From positions 1 to 21,030 of the IMG/VR virus record IMGVR_UViG_3300033981_000746: 21,030 nt of DNA; one strand, 5' to 3'. This document shows positions 6,010 through 13,441 of this stretch, piece after piece (the stretch's first letter is position 1; each line of letters starts with the position of its first letter). A program made the translations under genes and the position numbers. This DNA comes from a virus. The notes beneath the pieces are model-generated. The model ran no database searches, was not told the origin of the DNA, and saw nothing but the letters and a program-made list of their open reading frames with translations.

Positions 6010-8047
6010 AACGGCGGTACACATAGGCCCTGGTTGACCCTTTGCCGCTGCGGTACCGCTTGAACCCAAGCCGCTTGAGCACGTCCGCAACCTGCATCTG
6101 GTCCGCCTTGGTCTGCCGTTCTACGGGCTTCTTGATGGCCTCAGTGAGCAACCTTTCAGTGGTCAAATCAATCTCGCCGTGTCTACGCAACCAGTCTTCA
6201 ATTTCTGCCTGCCAAGGGTTATCAACGACGTAGGATTCGTTCTCCTCGGCAAGCTGTCGTTCATGCTCGGCAGGCAACCGACTGGTCTCACCTGCACGGT
6301 ACGCAGCAACAGCGGCAGACCATATTGCATCGCGTTCTAGCAATAGCGTTGCGGTGTCAATTTGATCCGACTGCGTCTTAGTTGTAGGGATCACCCAGAA
6401 GCGACGGTTACCAGTTTCGTCCACCAAAAAGCCAGTGGTGCGGTTAGTGGTGCCGACGATAATGCCGCGCCTTGGGAATGCCTCAGTAGCCTTGCCATAT
6501 GGCACGCGGAACATATCAACCGCCTGCGATAGAAAGGCCTTGACCTGCCCTGCGTGCTTACGATTAGTCACATGGTCCAGCTCTGCCCACTCCATGATCC
6601 ATGACCGATGCAGCACCATGAGATCGTCTTTGGTGCTGATGTCGCCAAGGGCATCGCTGAAGAAGTCATGGCCGAGGCACGCCCAGAACGATGACTTGTA
6701 GGCGCCCTGATCACCCATGATCACGCAGGCCGAGTCGTGCTTGCAGCCAGGGTTGTAGGCACGGGCAACAGCGCCGATCAGCGTGCGCTTGAGCATCTCG
6801 TCGTAGATGGTGCCAGGCGTGTCACCGGGTCGCAGGTATCCGGTTGACAGGGCCTCGATGTAGGCAGGTGCCACAGTGGCTGCGACGCGATCAAGGTATT
6901 CGACGACCGGGTCATAGGGCGACTCATTGGCCACCTGCACGATGCAGTCGAGGGCTACTTCTTTGGATACCTTGTACCCCATCTCGGCCAGCGTGAGATA
7001 AAAGCGTTCCGCGCCTTCGATGGGTGCGCCGTCTACCTCGATCCGTTGGGTGAACGTGTTGTACCTGTAGCTGCTATCACCATGGCGCAATAGGTTGAGC
7101 AGCTCTGCAGCATTCATCGGCTGAAGCTGCGGGTTCACCGCTGACGGCGGTTGCTTGCCTGCAGGTCGCTCGCGACGGACTGGCTCTTGCTGCTGCCGGC
7201 CACGCCAACCGTCCTGCTTGGCCAGTTGGCCAAGGGTGCCAAGGGTGATACCACCGCCGGACTTGAACCCGCGCCACTTGTGCTCGCAGTCACCTGGCTT
7301 GAACTTGGAAGACTGCGACGACCAGTTGATCCAATCCGCCAGCAGGGCATCATCGACGCTATGGAGCGCCATGCCCACCTCGAGCCACTGGTCATAGTCA
7401 TCAGCGCGGCTGGGCTGCAACACCTCGAGAAACGACCGAGCTCGCGCCGTGTCATCACTGCCGCCACTGACCAGCGGCAACGGCGCCTGCACTGGCTGCC
7501 GCAGCATTCGGGCTATCAGGTCTGCCGGTGCTTCGGCAATGTCTACGTCTGTTGGCGACCGCCCTGGCACCCAGCTATAGCCACTGGTCAACGGGTGCGC
7601 GCCGGCAACAATGGACTGGCAGCCATCCCAGCGCAACTCGACCTGCTCAGGCTTGCCTTCGGTATCGGTTACGCCGGTCTTGTATTTGCGGGTGCGGATG
7701 TCTGCCCAATAGTGCTCAGGCACTTGGTAAATGATCTGAAACCGCCCGTCGCGACCGGAGGTTACGGTCCATGACGGCGGCAACGAGCTGACCGGGATGC
7801 CCCAGTCGTCAAACAACCGCGATGCGGATTTGCCGTCGTGGTCCACGAACAGCAGGCCACCGCTGGGCGTGCCGCAGCAAACGCCGATCGCCTTGGCACG
7901 ACCGGACTGCAGTTCCTTGCCGAGTTGGATGCGGGTGATGAAGTTCTTCTGCCAGTTGTCCATATACGGCCGTTTCTGGCCATCAACTGCCACATAGGAC
8001 CAGTGGCGTGGCAGCGCTGCTAGCTGCCCGAGTAGGTCACTGGTCAT
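6008..8047 (-). CDS. Phage primase-polymerase / VirE-type SF3-like helicase
   Basis: 679 aa. Residues about 14-185 form a prim-pol domain of the bifunctional primase/polymerase type, with the metal-binding FVDHDG motif at 67-72, the GRFQIIYQVP segment and a conserved His in VAGAHP. Residues about 202-282 fit a PriCT-2 domain (DYDQWLEVGMALHS, WRGFKSGGG). Residues about 380-600 match a VirE-family phage helicase, with Walker A-like GDQGAYKSS (445-453), a Walker B-like IMEWAEL and sensor motifs GTTNR (532-536) and GNRRFW (546-551). It should synthesise primers and unwind DNA at the phage origin. Its ATG overlaps the stop of the upstream RHH gene. The repeat block directly downstream is a plausible replication origin. 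Confidence 0.88.
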   Translation of the reverse strand: MTSDLLGQLAALPRHWSYVAVDGQKRPYMDNWQKNFITRIQLGKELQSGRAKAIGVCCGTPSGGLLFVDHDGKSASRLFDDWGIPVSSLPPSWTVTSGRDGRFQIIYQVPEHYWADIRTRKYKTGVTDTEGKPEQVELRWDGCQSIVAGAHPLTSGYSWVPGRSPTDVDIAEAPADLIARMLRQPVQAPLPLVSGGSDDTARARSFLEVLQPSRADDYDQWLEVGMALHSVDDALLADWINWSSQSSKFKPGDCEHKWRGFKSGGGITLGTLGQLAKQDGWRGRQQQEPVRRERPAGKQPPSAVNPQLQPMNAAELLNLLRHGDSSYRYNTFTQRIEVDGAPIEGAERFYLTLAEMGYKVSKEVALDCIVQVANESPYDPVVEYLDRVAATVAPAYIEALSTGYLRPGDTPGTIYDEMLKRTLIGAVARAYNPGCKHDSACVIMGDQGAYKSSFWACLGHDFFSDALGDISTKDDLMVLHRSWIMEWAELDHVTNRKHAGQVKAFLSQAVDMFRVPYGKATEAFPRRGIIVGTTNRTTGFLVDETGNRRFWVIPTTKTQSDQIDTATLLLERDAIWSAAVAAYRAGETSRLPAEHERQLAEENESYVVDNPWQAEIEDWLRRHGEIDLTTERLLTEAIKKPVERQTKADQMQVADVLKRLGFKRYRSGKGSTRAYVYRR

Positions 8048-8217
8048 AGACCCCTCGGGCCGGTAGCTGGCAACAGGCCTTGCTTGTCAAGGCGCATGGC
8101 CTGCTCGACCACAAGCCTGAGCACAGCGCTACGAGACAGGCCGGCAACGCGGCGGGCGTCAAGCCATGCCATCTGCTCTGGCGTGAGCTGGACGGCAAGC
8201 GGGTGTGATAATGGCAC
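8044..8217 (-). CDS. Short ribbon-helix-helix protein
   Basis: 57 aa from a GTG at 8217 that has AGGA 3 bases upstream; a longer frame from 8352 exists, but its extra N-terminus runs through the divergent promoter region and looks unlike protein. Residues 7-12 (LAVQLT) form the ribbon and about 13-43 two helices with the turn VAGLSRSAVLRLV, as in CopG/Arc proteins. The tail is short. The stop overlaps the primase-helicase start by ATGA. As the first gene of the leftward unit next to a divergent intergenic region, it may control one or both directions of transcription; this is inference. Confidence 0.65.
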   Translation of the reverse strand: MPLSHPLAVQLTPEQMAWLDARRVAGLSRSAVLRLVVEQAMRLDKQGLLPATGPRGL

Positions 8218-8286
8218 GAGTCCTAGCGGATACTTGCGCAGTCTACCGGGTTGCGCTAGGGTTGCAGGGCCACTCCGGCACCACAG
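8218..8286. promoter_or_regulatory. Divergent intergenic control region
   Basis: All genes to the left read leftward and all genes to the right read rightward, so both promoters must lie in or near these 69 bases. On the plus strand a weak match TTGCGC (8234-8239), 17 bases, TAGGGT (8257-8262) precedes the 57-aa gene at 8287. No convincing minus-strand promoter is visible. The direct repeat GTTGC at 8250-8254 and 8261-8265 flanks the rightward -10 candidate. The region is inferred from gene layout; the promoter match itself is weak. Confidence 0.4.
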
Positions 8287-8460
8287 ATGAATCCTATCTA
8301 TCGAATCACCTACCAACGCCCTTGGGGCCCTTGCGTTGTCAACACAACCCAATTTGCCAATGAAAACGATTTAAGAGCAAGATTCAATCAATCATACAAA
8401 AATTGTGAGATTCTAAAAATAGAAGACGTAACCTTAGAGTTTTTGCCCAAGGGAATATGA
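8287..8460 (+). CDS. 57-aa leader gene of the IbrA-like cassette
   Basis: ATG 8287 to TGA 8460 encodes 57 aa, starting MNPIYRITYQRPWGPCVV and ending LEFLPKGI. It overlaps the next gene by ATGA at 8457-8460, so it is almost certainly translated and coupled to it. The predicted layout is strand, strand, helix (ENDLRARFNQSY), strand, strand: a small alpha/beta fold. The base composition changes to AT-rich within this gene and stays so through the cassette. No Shine-Dalgarno is visible. I recognise no family; it could be a small partner or a translational lead-in for the PP-loop protein. Confidence 0.68.
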   Translation: MNPIYRITYQRPWGPCVVNTTQFANENDLRARFNQSYKNCEILKIEDVTLEFLPKGI

Positions 8461-9773
8461 AAACCTATTTAGACATAAACGTCTACCAAGCCGCTATTGA
8501 GCGCTTGGATTTTATTTTTGAGCATTTCAGCCGCGTTTACGTCTCTTTTTCTGGCGGCAAGGACAGCGGCGTTCTCTTGAATCTTGTTTGCGATTATGTC
8601 AGAAATCGAAAACTGCCAATAAAGATTGGCGTCCAAATAATGGACAATGAAGCCAACTATACTCATAGCGAGGAGTTTATGCACCGCATTCTCCAAGCTA
8701 ATCGCGACATCCTAGATATTTATTGGTGCTGCCTGCCAATTACTTTGCCATGCACTGTTTCGTCATATGAAATCGACTGGCAGTGCTGGGGCGAACACGA
8801 TCGACACCGCTGGATTCGCCCAATGTCAAAACACGATTACATTGTAAACCTTGAAAATCACCCCTTTGGCGATTTGTTCGCTGAAAACATGGACTACGCT
8901 ACTTTTTGGGACATGTTTGCAGAGTGGTATAGCCAGGGGCAGCCATGCGCCAACTTGATCGGCATTCGTACTGTTGAATCTCTTAATCGTTTTCGAGCTA
9001 TTCTTAACCAGGACAAAGAGACCATGCTAGGTCGGATGTGGACAAAGAAAAATACAGATCACACTTACAACTGTTATCCCATTTACGATTGGCGGACCGA
9101 AGACATTTGGACCGCCAACGCAAAGTTTGGATGGGATTACAACAAACTTTACGACGTGTTCTATATGGCCGGCATTCCTATTAAAAAAATGCGTGTTGCT
9201 TCGCCTTTTATGTCAGAGTCAAAATCAAGCCTTGCAATGTATCGGGTAATTGACCCGCAAGTATGGGCTAGGTTATGCGCTAGGGTTGGCGGCGCTAATT
9301 TTATGGCTACTTATGGGAAACAACTTGATTATAAATCTTTTAAGCTCCCAGCTGGTCATACCTGGAAATCATTTGTAAAGTTCTTGCTTGCTACGTTACC
9401 GGATCAGTCAAGCGCAAATTTTAAGCAGCGCTTCATTCAGTCAATCCGTTACTGGGGACGAGTGGGGCGCGGACTACCCGAGTTTATTATTGATGCCCTT
9501 GGTCGTATTGGCATTCGTTTCTACATCAATGGCACCACACGGCACGGCGGCAACAATCTACGCCGTGTTGTAATCAAGGTGCCACCTGATCAACTTGATG
9601 ATTTGCCATGCCATAACAGCATGGTCACTTCATGGAAACGCTTTGCTATCACGGTTTTAAAAAACGACCACACGTGCAAATACCTGGGACTGGCGCCAAC
9701 CCAAGAACAACAGCGCCGCCAAAGGTCAATCCAACGCAAGTACAGCCAAGTCCTTAATCGCTCCATCAAATGA
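8457..9773 (+). CDS. IbrA-like PP-loop / PAPS reductase-family protein (DUF3440 type)
   Basis: 438 aa. The PP-loop SGGKDSG at 32-38 (within VYVSFSGGKDSG) is the ATP pyrophosphatase signature shared by PAPS reductases, DndC and IbrA. Further features match IbrA-type proteins: WQCWGEHDRHRWIRPM, YNCYPIYDWRTEDIW, and a C-terminal tail with W-K-R-F-A-I and NDHTCKYLG (403-411). Such proteins may activate a substrate by adenylation or handle sulfate-derived groups; the actual reaction of IbrA is not established. In E. coli ibrA and ibrB together raise expression of eib immunoglobulin-binding genes. The start overlaps the 57-aa gene, and the stop overlaps the cupin-ParB gene, both by ATGA. GC content is clearly lower than in neighbouring replication genes, suggesting separate ancestry. 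Confidence 0.88.
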   Translation: MKTYLDINVYQAAIERLDFIFEHFSRVYVSFSGGKDSGVLLNLVCDYVRNRKLPIKIGVQIMDNEANYTHSEEFMHRILQANRDILDIYWCCLPITLPCTVSSYEIDWQCWGEHDRHRWIRPMSKHDYIVNLENHPFGDLFAENMDYATFWDMFAEWYSQGQPCANLIGIRTVESLNRFRAILNQDKETMLGRMWTKKNTDHTYNCYPIYDWRTEDIWTANAKFGWDYNKLYDVFYMAGIPIKKMRVASPFMSESKSSLAMYRVIDPQVWARLCARVGGANFMATYGKQLDYKSFKLPAGHTWKSFVKFLLATLPDQSSANFKQRFIQSIRYWGRVGRGLPEFIIDALGRIGIRFYINGTTRHGGNNLRRVVIKVPPDQLDDLPCHNSMVTSWKRFAITVLKNDHTCKYLGLAPTQEQQRRQRSIQRKYSQVLNRSIK

Positions 9774-10711
9774 AAATCCTAAACGTTTCTCAGCTCTCTT
9801 CTGATCGCATCGTTAACTGTCCCAAAGGTGGTTTTACCAGCCATCGCTTGTTAACAGAAGACGATGGCATGGGATACAGCATGACCAAGACCATTGTGCA
9901 TCCCGGCAAACCACACCGTTGGCATTATCAACACCACCTCGAAACTTGCTACTGCGTCAGCGGCAAAGGTCTGCTCATTAACGAAGCAACACAAGAGATT
10001 CACGCTATCGGGCCTGATGTAACTTATGTGCTTGACAAGCATGATCCTCACATTTTTGAAGCTCTAGAACCGACCACGCTTATTTGCGTTTTTAACCCGC
10101 CACTTAAAGGCGATGAGCTACATGACGAGAACGACTCTTACCCTTGGCGATCCCCGGTTTACTCCGTACGCAGTATTCCTATCGAGAAAGTTACCGCCAA
10201 TGATTACAACCCCAATTCTGTGGCGCCGCCTGAAATGGCACTACTCGAAACATCCATCTGGGAAGATGGTTACACGCAACCTGTCGTTGTCGTGCATGAT
10301 GCCGAGCGTGACCTTTATGTGGTCGTTGACGGTTTTCACCGTTATTTAACTCTAAGGAACAGTCAGCGCATCCGCGAACGCGAAGGCGGCCGGTTGCCTG
10401 TAGTAGTACTGCGCAAAGAATTGCACGACAGGATGGCATCAACCATCCGGCACAATCGCGCTCGTGGTTCGCACAACATTGAACTGATGAGCGTAATTGT
10501 TGCTGAGCTGATCGAGATGGGCAAAGGCGACGCATGGATTTGCAAGCACATTGGCATGAGCCCTGATGAACTGTTGCGCCTTAAGCAAGTTACAGGTTTG
10601 GCCTCGCTGTTTTTGGGTAAAGATTTCAGCAAGGCGTGGGACGTGGAACAAATCGACAACTTGACGGAGGATCTAGAACATGAAGCTCAAGAGAATCTGG
10701 TTACCAATTGA
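9770..10711 (+). CDS. Ectoine-synthase-like cupin fused to IbrB/ParB-like domain
   Basis: 313 aa with two clear parts. Residues 1-126 resemble a full-length EctC cupin: SHRLLTEDDGMGYSM (24-38), HHLETCYCVSGKG (55-67), TYVLDKHDPHIF (85-96), ICVFNPPLKGDELHDE (105-120). Positions E58, Y86 and H94 line up with the Glu/Tyr/His iron ligands described for EctC. Residues about 130-290 are IbrB/ParB-like: IPIEKVTANDYNPN, VVDGFHRYLTL, RHNRARGSHN, then a helix-turn-helix (AWICKHIGMSPDELLRLKQ). EctC normally closes N-acetyl-diaminobutyrate into ectoine, but no other ectoine genes are present, so the cupin probably has another small-molecule or sensing role. It is coupled to the IbrA-like gene, the usual IbrA-IbrB pairing. 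The fusion is in one uninterrupted frame. Confidence 0.88.
   Translation: MKILNVSQLSSDRIVNCPKGGFTSHRLLTEDDGMGYSMTKTIVHPGKPHRWHYQHHLETCYCVSGKGLLINEATQEIHAIGPDVTYVLDKHDPHIFEALEPTTLICVFNPPLKGDELHDENDSYPWRSPVYSVRSIPIEKVTANDYNPNSVAPPEMALLETSIWEDGYTQPVVVVHDAERDLYVVVDGFHRYLTLRNSQRIREREGGRLPVVVLRKELHDRMASTIRHNRARGSHNIELMSVIVAELIEMGKGDAWICKHIGMSPDELLRLKQVTGLASLFLGKDFSKAWDVEQIDNLTEDLEHEAQENLVTN
10666..10670 (+). promoter_or_regulatory. Strong ribosome binding site for the 141-aa gene
   Basis: GGAGG lies 9 bases before ATG 10680, inside the end of the cupin-ParB frame. Most starts in this cluster have no Shine-Dalgarno and rely on ATGA overlap. This site therefore gives direct support for the 141-aa ORF and its start. 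Confidence 0.7.
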
Positions 10712-11105
10712 CACCTGGGAGGAAATTCGCTTTAACATGTGGGGCGACGTGTCAAATCGACGCATTGCCCTGCAACGTGCAATAATTTTCACAGGCAACC
10801 ATCGCCTTTATGGCCGATACATGCAACGGGTTATTTTTGAATGGCCCAACAGCTGCAAAAACGCTTTAACTGATTACAATCTGAATCGCAAAGCATGGAT
10901 AGGCCATGCTGCTTGCGCTTTGGCTTTGCGATGCCCTGAAGACATTACTAGACAAGCATGGGGACTTTTAACTGATGAGCAACGGACATTGGCGAACAAA
11001 CAAGCGGATCGAGCCATTTGCGCTTGGGAAATGCGCTACCGCCAGAGTCTCGGAATACGTGCAAACGTGGAAAGCCCGTTGTTATTCGCACGAGATTCCC
11101 GATGA
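10680..11105 (+). CDS. 141-aa hypothetical protein of the IbrA-like cassette
   Basis: Starts at ATG 10680 behind GGAGG, overlapping the cupin-ParB gene by 32 bases. The N-terminal half is basic and aromatic (DTWEEIRFNMWG, HRLYGRYMQRVIFEW). A second part, about 69-115, reads NRKAWIGHAACALAL and TRQAWGLLTDEQRTLANKQA, a helical segment similar in style to small phage proteins I have seen beside such loci, though I cannot name a domain. The last 43 codons overlap the 110-aa gene in another frame for 131 bases. No catalytic motif is visible. It is probably a partner of the PP-loop/ParB pair by operon position. Confidence 0.68.
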   Translation: MKLKRIWLPIDTWEEIRFNMWGDVSNRRIALQRAIIFTGNHRLYGRYMQRVIFEWPNSCKNALTDYNLNRKAWIGHAACALALRCPEDITRQAWGLLTDEQRTLANKQADRAICAWEMRYRQSLGIRANVESPLLFARDSR

Positions 11106-11307
11106 AGTGCCGGCCAAGGTTGCAGCCTCAGGCCGTGCTCCATCGTGGCGAGCCGTTGCTGTGGCTTTGCTGCAAAATGACCTGCACCTTTATCAACTGG
11201 GTTATTCGCGTCCTGCATACGAGCGACAACGACGTGCCTTGACAATGGCGCAAATTGCTATTCATGGAACGCCAGCCGAAGGTACGCAACTGGAACTGCC
11301 ACTATGA
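10975..11307 (+). CDS. 110-aa protein resembling the C-terminal tail of IbrA, ending in QLELPL
   Basis: The central part (YVQTWKARCYSHEIPDEVP at 28-46, then GRAPSWRAVAVALLQNDLHL at 53-72 and YQLGY) follows the pattern seen at the C-terminus of IbrA/DUF3440 proteins (R-Y/I-PDE ... P-S-W-R/K ... ND ... LG). The IbrA-like protein of this cassette has the matching W-K-R-F-A ... KNDHTCKYLG. This looks like a stand-alone version of that module. The last six residues, QLELPL (105-110), fit the QLxLxL hexapeptide used by bacterial proteins to bind the beta clamp. The annotated ATG at 10975 lacks a Shine-Dalgarno and the first 43 codons overlap the previous gene; no better in-frame start preserves the module. 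Its stop overlaps the helicase start by ATGA. Confidence 0.75.
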   Translation: MSNGHWRTNKRIEPFALGKCATARVSEYVQTWKARCYSHEIPDEVPAKVAASGRAPSWRAVAVALLQNDLHLYQLGYSRPAYERQRRALTMAQIAIHGTPAEGTQLELPL

Positions 11308-12836
11308 ACCTCCGCCCCTACCAACAACAGCTCATCACTGACATCCGACTGCAGTACCAGCTAGGGCACCACAGGGTCCTGGCAGTGCTGCCAACCGGTG
11401 GCGGCAAGACGGTGTGCTTCAGCTATATCGCCCAGTCAGCCGCCCGCAAAGGCAACCGGGTCTGCATCTTGGTGCATCGGGCTGAGCTGCTGGACCAGGC
11501 CAGCCGCAGCCTCACGGCTATGGGCGTGCCGCATGGCCGCATCGCGGCCGGACGCAGCATGGACCTAAGCCATGCGGTGCAGATTGCCAGCGTCCAGACA
11601 TTGGCCCGCAGGCTGCACAAGCTGCCGGCTGGGTTCTTCCAGTTGCTGGTGGTGGATGAGGCGCACCACACCAATGCTGGGCAATGGGCAACGGTGCTGC
11701 AGCATTTCCACCAAGCGCATGTCCTAGGCGTGACAGCGACGCCATGCCGCGGTGATGGCCGCGGCCTTGGTGACCACTATCAGGCCATGGTGCTCGGCCC
11801 CAGCGCTGCATGGTTGACCGATAACGGCTACCTCGCCAGCGCTCGTGTCCTGGCACCACCTGGGTTCGACAGCACCGGACTGCGCAAGCGCATGGGTGAC
11901 TTCGACACCAAGGACGCCGAGCAGCGCGTTGGCACCATCATGGGTGACTGCTGCAGCCACTATCGCAAGCACCTGGCAGGGCAGACCGCAATCGCCTTCT
12001 GCTGCAGCGTGGCTCATGCCGAGGCAGTGGCGCAGCTCTTCATAGCGCAAGGCATCGCAGCCGCCAGCATTGACGGCACGATGAGCAATGATTGCAGGCG
12101 AGATCTGTTGCAGGCACTCGGAACTGGTCGGATCAAGGTGCTCACATCCTGCAGCCTGATCGGCGAGGGCGTGGACGTGCCAAGCGTCGGCGGCTGCATT
12201 CTGCTCCGGCCAACGCAGTCAGTCGGCCTGCACTTGCAGATGATCGGCCGCTGCCTGAGACCGTCACCGGGCAAGCCTGCTGCTGTGGTGCTGGACCATG
12301 TCGGTAACACGCTCAGGCTGGGCCATCACCTAGAGGACCGCGATTGGAGCCTCGACGGCATCAAGAAGCGCGACGCCGATCGTGCGCCATCGGTCAAGGT
12401 GTGCCCGGTGTGCTTTGCCACCAGCATGAGCGCCACACAGGTTTGCCCTGACTGCGGGCATGTGTTCGCCCCGCAAGAGACCAGGGAGCTAAAGGTGGTC
12501 GAGGGTGAGCTGCAGGAGCTGAACACAAACAGCATCAAAGTTGGCAGTTATGTACGGTTTAAAGACCCCAAGTTAATGATGGAAAGTCCTGATACATTTA
12601 TTGTTCTTGCTTTAAATGAGCAATCAGATAGGGTTAGATTAAAACTGTACCCAGATGGGTGTAGAATTGACACCCTTTTGGATCGCATTGAAATTGATCC
12701 TAGAGGTCCAAGGCGCGAGCAGGGCAATGCCCAAAGCCTCGAGGACCTCCGCCAACTAGCACAGCAACGCGGCTACAAACGCGGCTGGGCAGAACGGGTC
12801 TATCAGGCTAGGTTGGCCAAACGGCATGGGTTGTGA
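11304..12836 (+). CDS. DEAD/DEAH-type SF2 helicase with zinc finger
   Basis: 510 aa. Motif I is LPTGGGKT (29-36), motif II VVDEAH (about 116-121), motif III GVTATP (142-147) and motif VI MIGRCLRPSPG, giving a complete RecA-like pair of domains of the UvrB/RecQ-like phage helicase type. A CPVC...CPDCG zinc finger follows at about 366-386. The C-terminal part contains an AT-rich stretch at about 12535-12700 (codons 411-465) whose composition resembles the preceding cassette more than the rest of this gene. It could aid replication, recombination or transcription-replication conflict resolution. It overlaps the previous and next genes by 4 bases each (ATGA, GTGA). Confidence 0.9.
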   Translation: MNLRPYQQQLITDIRLQYQLGHHRVLAVLPTGGGKTVCFSYIAQSAARKGNRVCILVHRAELLDQASRSLTAMGVPHGRIAAGRSMDLSHAVQIASVQTLARRLHKLPAGFFQLLVVDEAHHTNAGQWATVLQHFHQAHVLGVTATPCRGDGRGLGDHYQAMVLGPSAAWLTDNGYLASARVLAPPGFDSTGLRKRMGDFDTKDAEQRVGTIMGDCCSHYRKHLAGQTAIAFCCSVAHAEAVAQLFIAQGIAAASIDGTMSNDCRRDLLQALGTGRIKVLTSCSLIGEGVDVPSVGGCILLRPTQSVGLHLQMIGRCLRPSPGKPAAVVLDHVGNTLRLGHHLEDRDWSLDGIKKRDADRAPSVKVCPVCFATSMSATQVCPDCGHVFAPQETRELKVVEGELQELNTNSIKVGSYVRFKDPKLMMESPDTFIVLALNEQSDRVRLKLYPDGCRIDTLLDRIEIDPRGPRREQGNAQSLEDLRQLAQQRGYKRGWAERVYQARLAKRHGL

Positions 12837-13441
12837 GAGTCCTTGTCGCCTGCGAGTACAGCGCCCGCGTTCGCGATGCGTTTCGGCGCCATGGGCACGA
12901 CGCGTGGAGCTGTGACCTGCTCAATTGCGAGGGCGATCAGCAATGGCACTTGCAAAAGCCGGTTGAGGAAGTGCTTGACAATGGCTGGGATCTGATGATC
13001 GCCCATCCACCGTGCACTCATCTAGCGGTGTCCGGCAGCAGACACTTTCATCGCAAGCAACGTGAGCAGGCCGAGGCGCTCGATTTCGTGCGGCTGCTGA
13101 TGGATGCGCCAATCGACCGGTGGTGCATCGAGAACCCTGTCAGCATTATCAGCAGCGCCATTGCACCACCATCTCAGATCATTCAGCCATGGCAGTTTGG
13201 GCATGGCGAGACAAAGGCCACATGCCTATGGCTCAAGAACCTGCCAAAGTTAAAGCCAACGCAGGTGGTTACCGGTCGCGAGACACGCGTGCATCTGATG
13301 CCACCCGGTCCCGACCGCTGGAAAGAACGCAGCCGCACCTATCAGGGCATAGCCGATGCCATGGCTGAGCAGTGGGGAGTCGCTACCCTGCCGCCAGTTG
13401 CCGAGCAGCTTTGTCTGAGCAGCGTATTCAGCAAGAAATAA
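12833..13441 (+). CDS. Short cytosine-C5 DNA methyltransferase-like protein
   Basis: 202 aa from GTG 12833, overlapping the helicase stop (GTGA). It begins with a motif I-like segment (RVLVACEYSARVRDAFRRHG), followed by a motif IV with the catalytic Cys (AHPPCTHLAVSG, C61) and motif VI (IENPVS, 99-104). These are the hallmarks of C5 methyltransferases, but the protein is much shorter than a Dcm enzyme and lacks an obvious target-recognition domain or motif VIII. Similar short forms are common in phages and may protect DNA from host restriction or act on modified substrates. No restriction enzyme lies nearby. Specificity cannot be read from the sequence. Confidence 0.78.
   Translation: MRVLVACEYSARVRDAFRRHGHDAWSCDLLNCEGDQQWHLQKPVEEVLDNGWDLMIAHPPCTHLAVSGSRHFHRKQREQAEALDFVRLLMDAPIDRWCIENPVSIISSAIAPPSQIIQPWQFGHGETKATCLWLKNLPKLKPTQVVTGRETRVHLMPPGPDRWKERSRTYQGIADAMAEQWGVATLPPVAEQLCLSSVFSKK

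Noticed and set aside
7151-7774. 207-aa plus-strand frame antisense to the primase-helicase
   Set aside because: The minus-strand protein has complete domain order here; the plus frame is a high-GC shadow.
13406-13429. QLCLSSVF near the methyltransferase C-terminus as a clamp-binding motif
   Set aside because: It starts QLxL but lacks the hydrophobic residue directly after, so it fits neither the QLxLF pentapeptide nor the QLxLxL hexapeptide; and the bases overlap the next gene.
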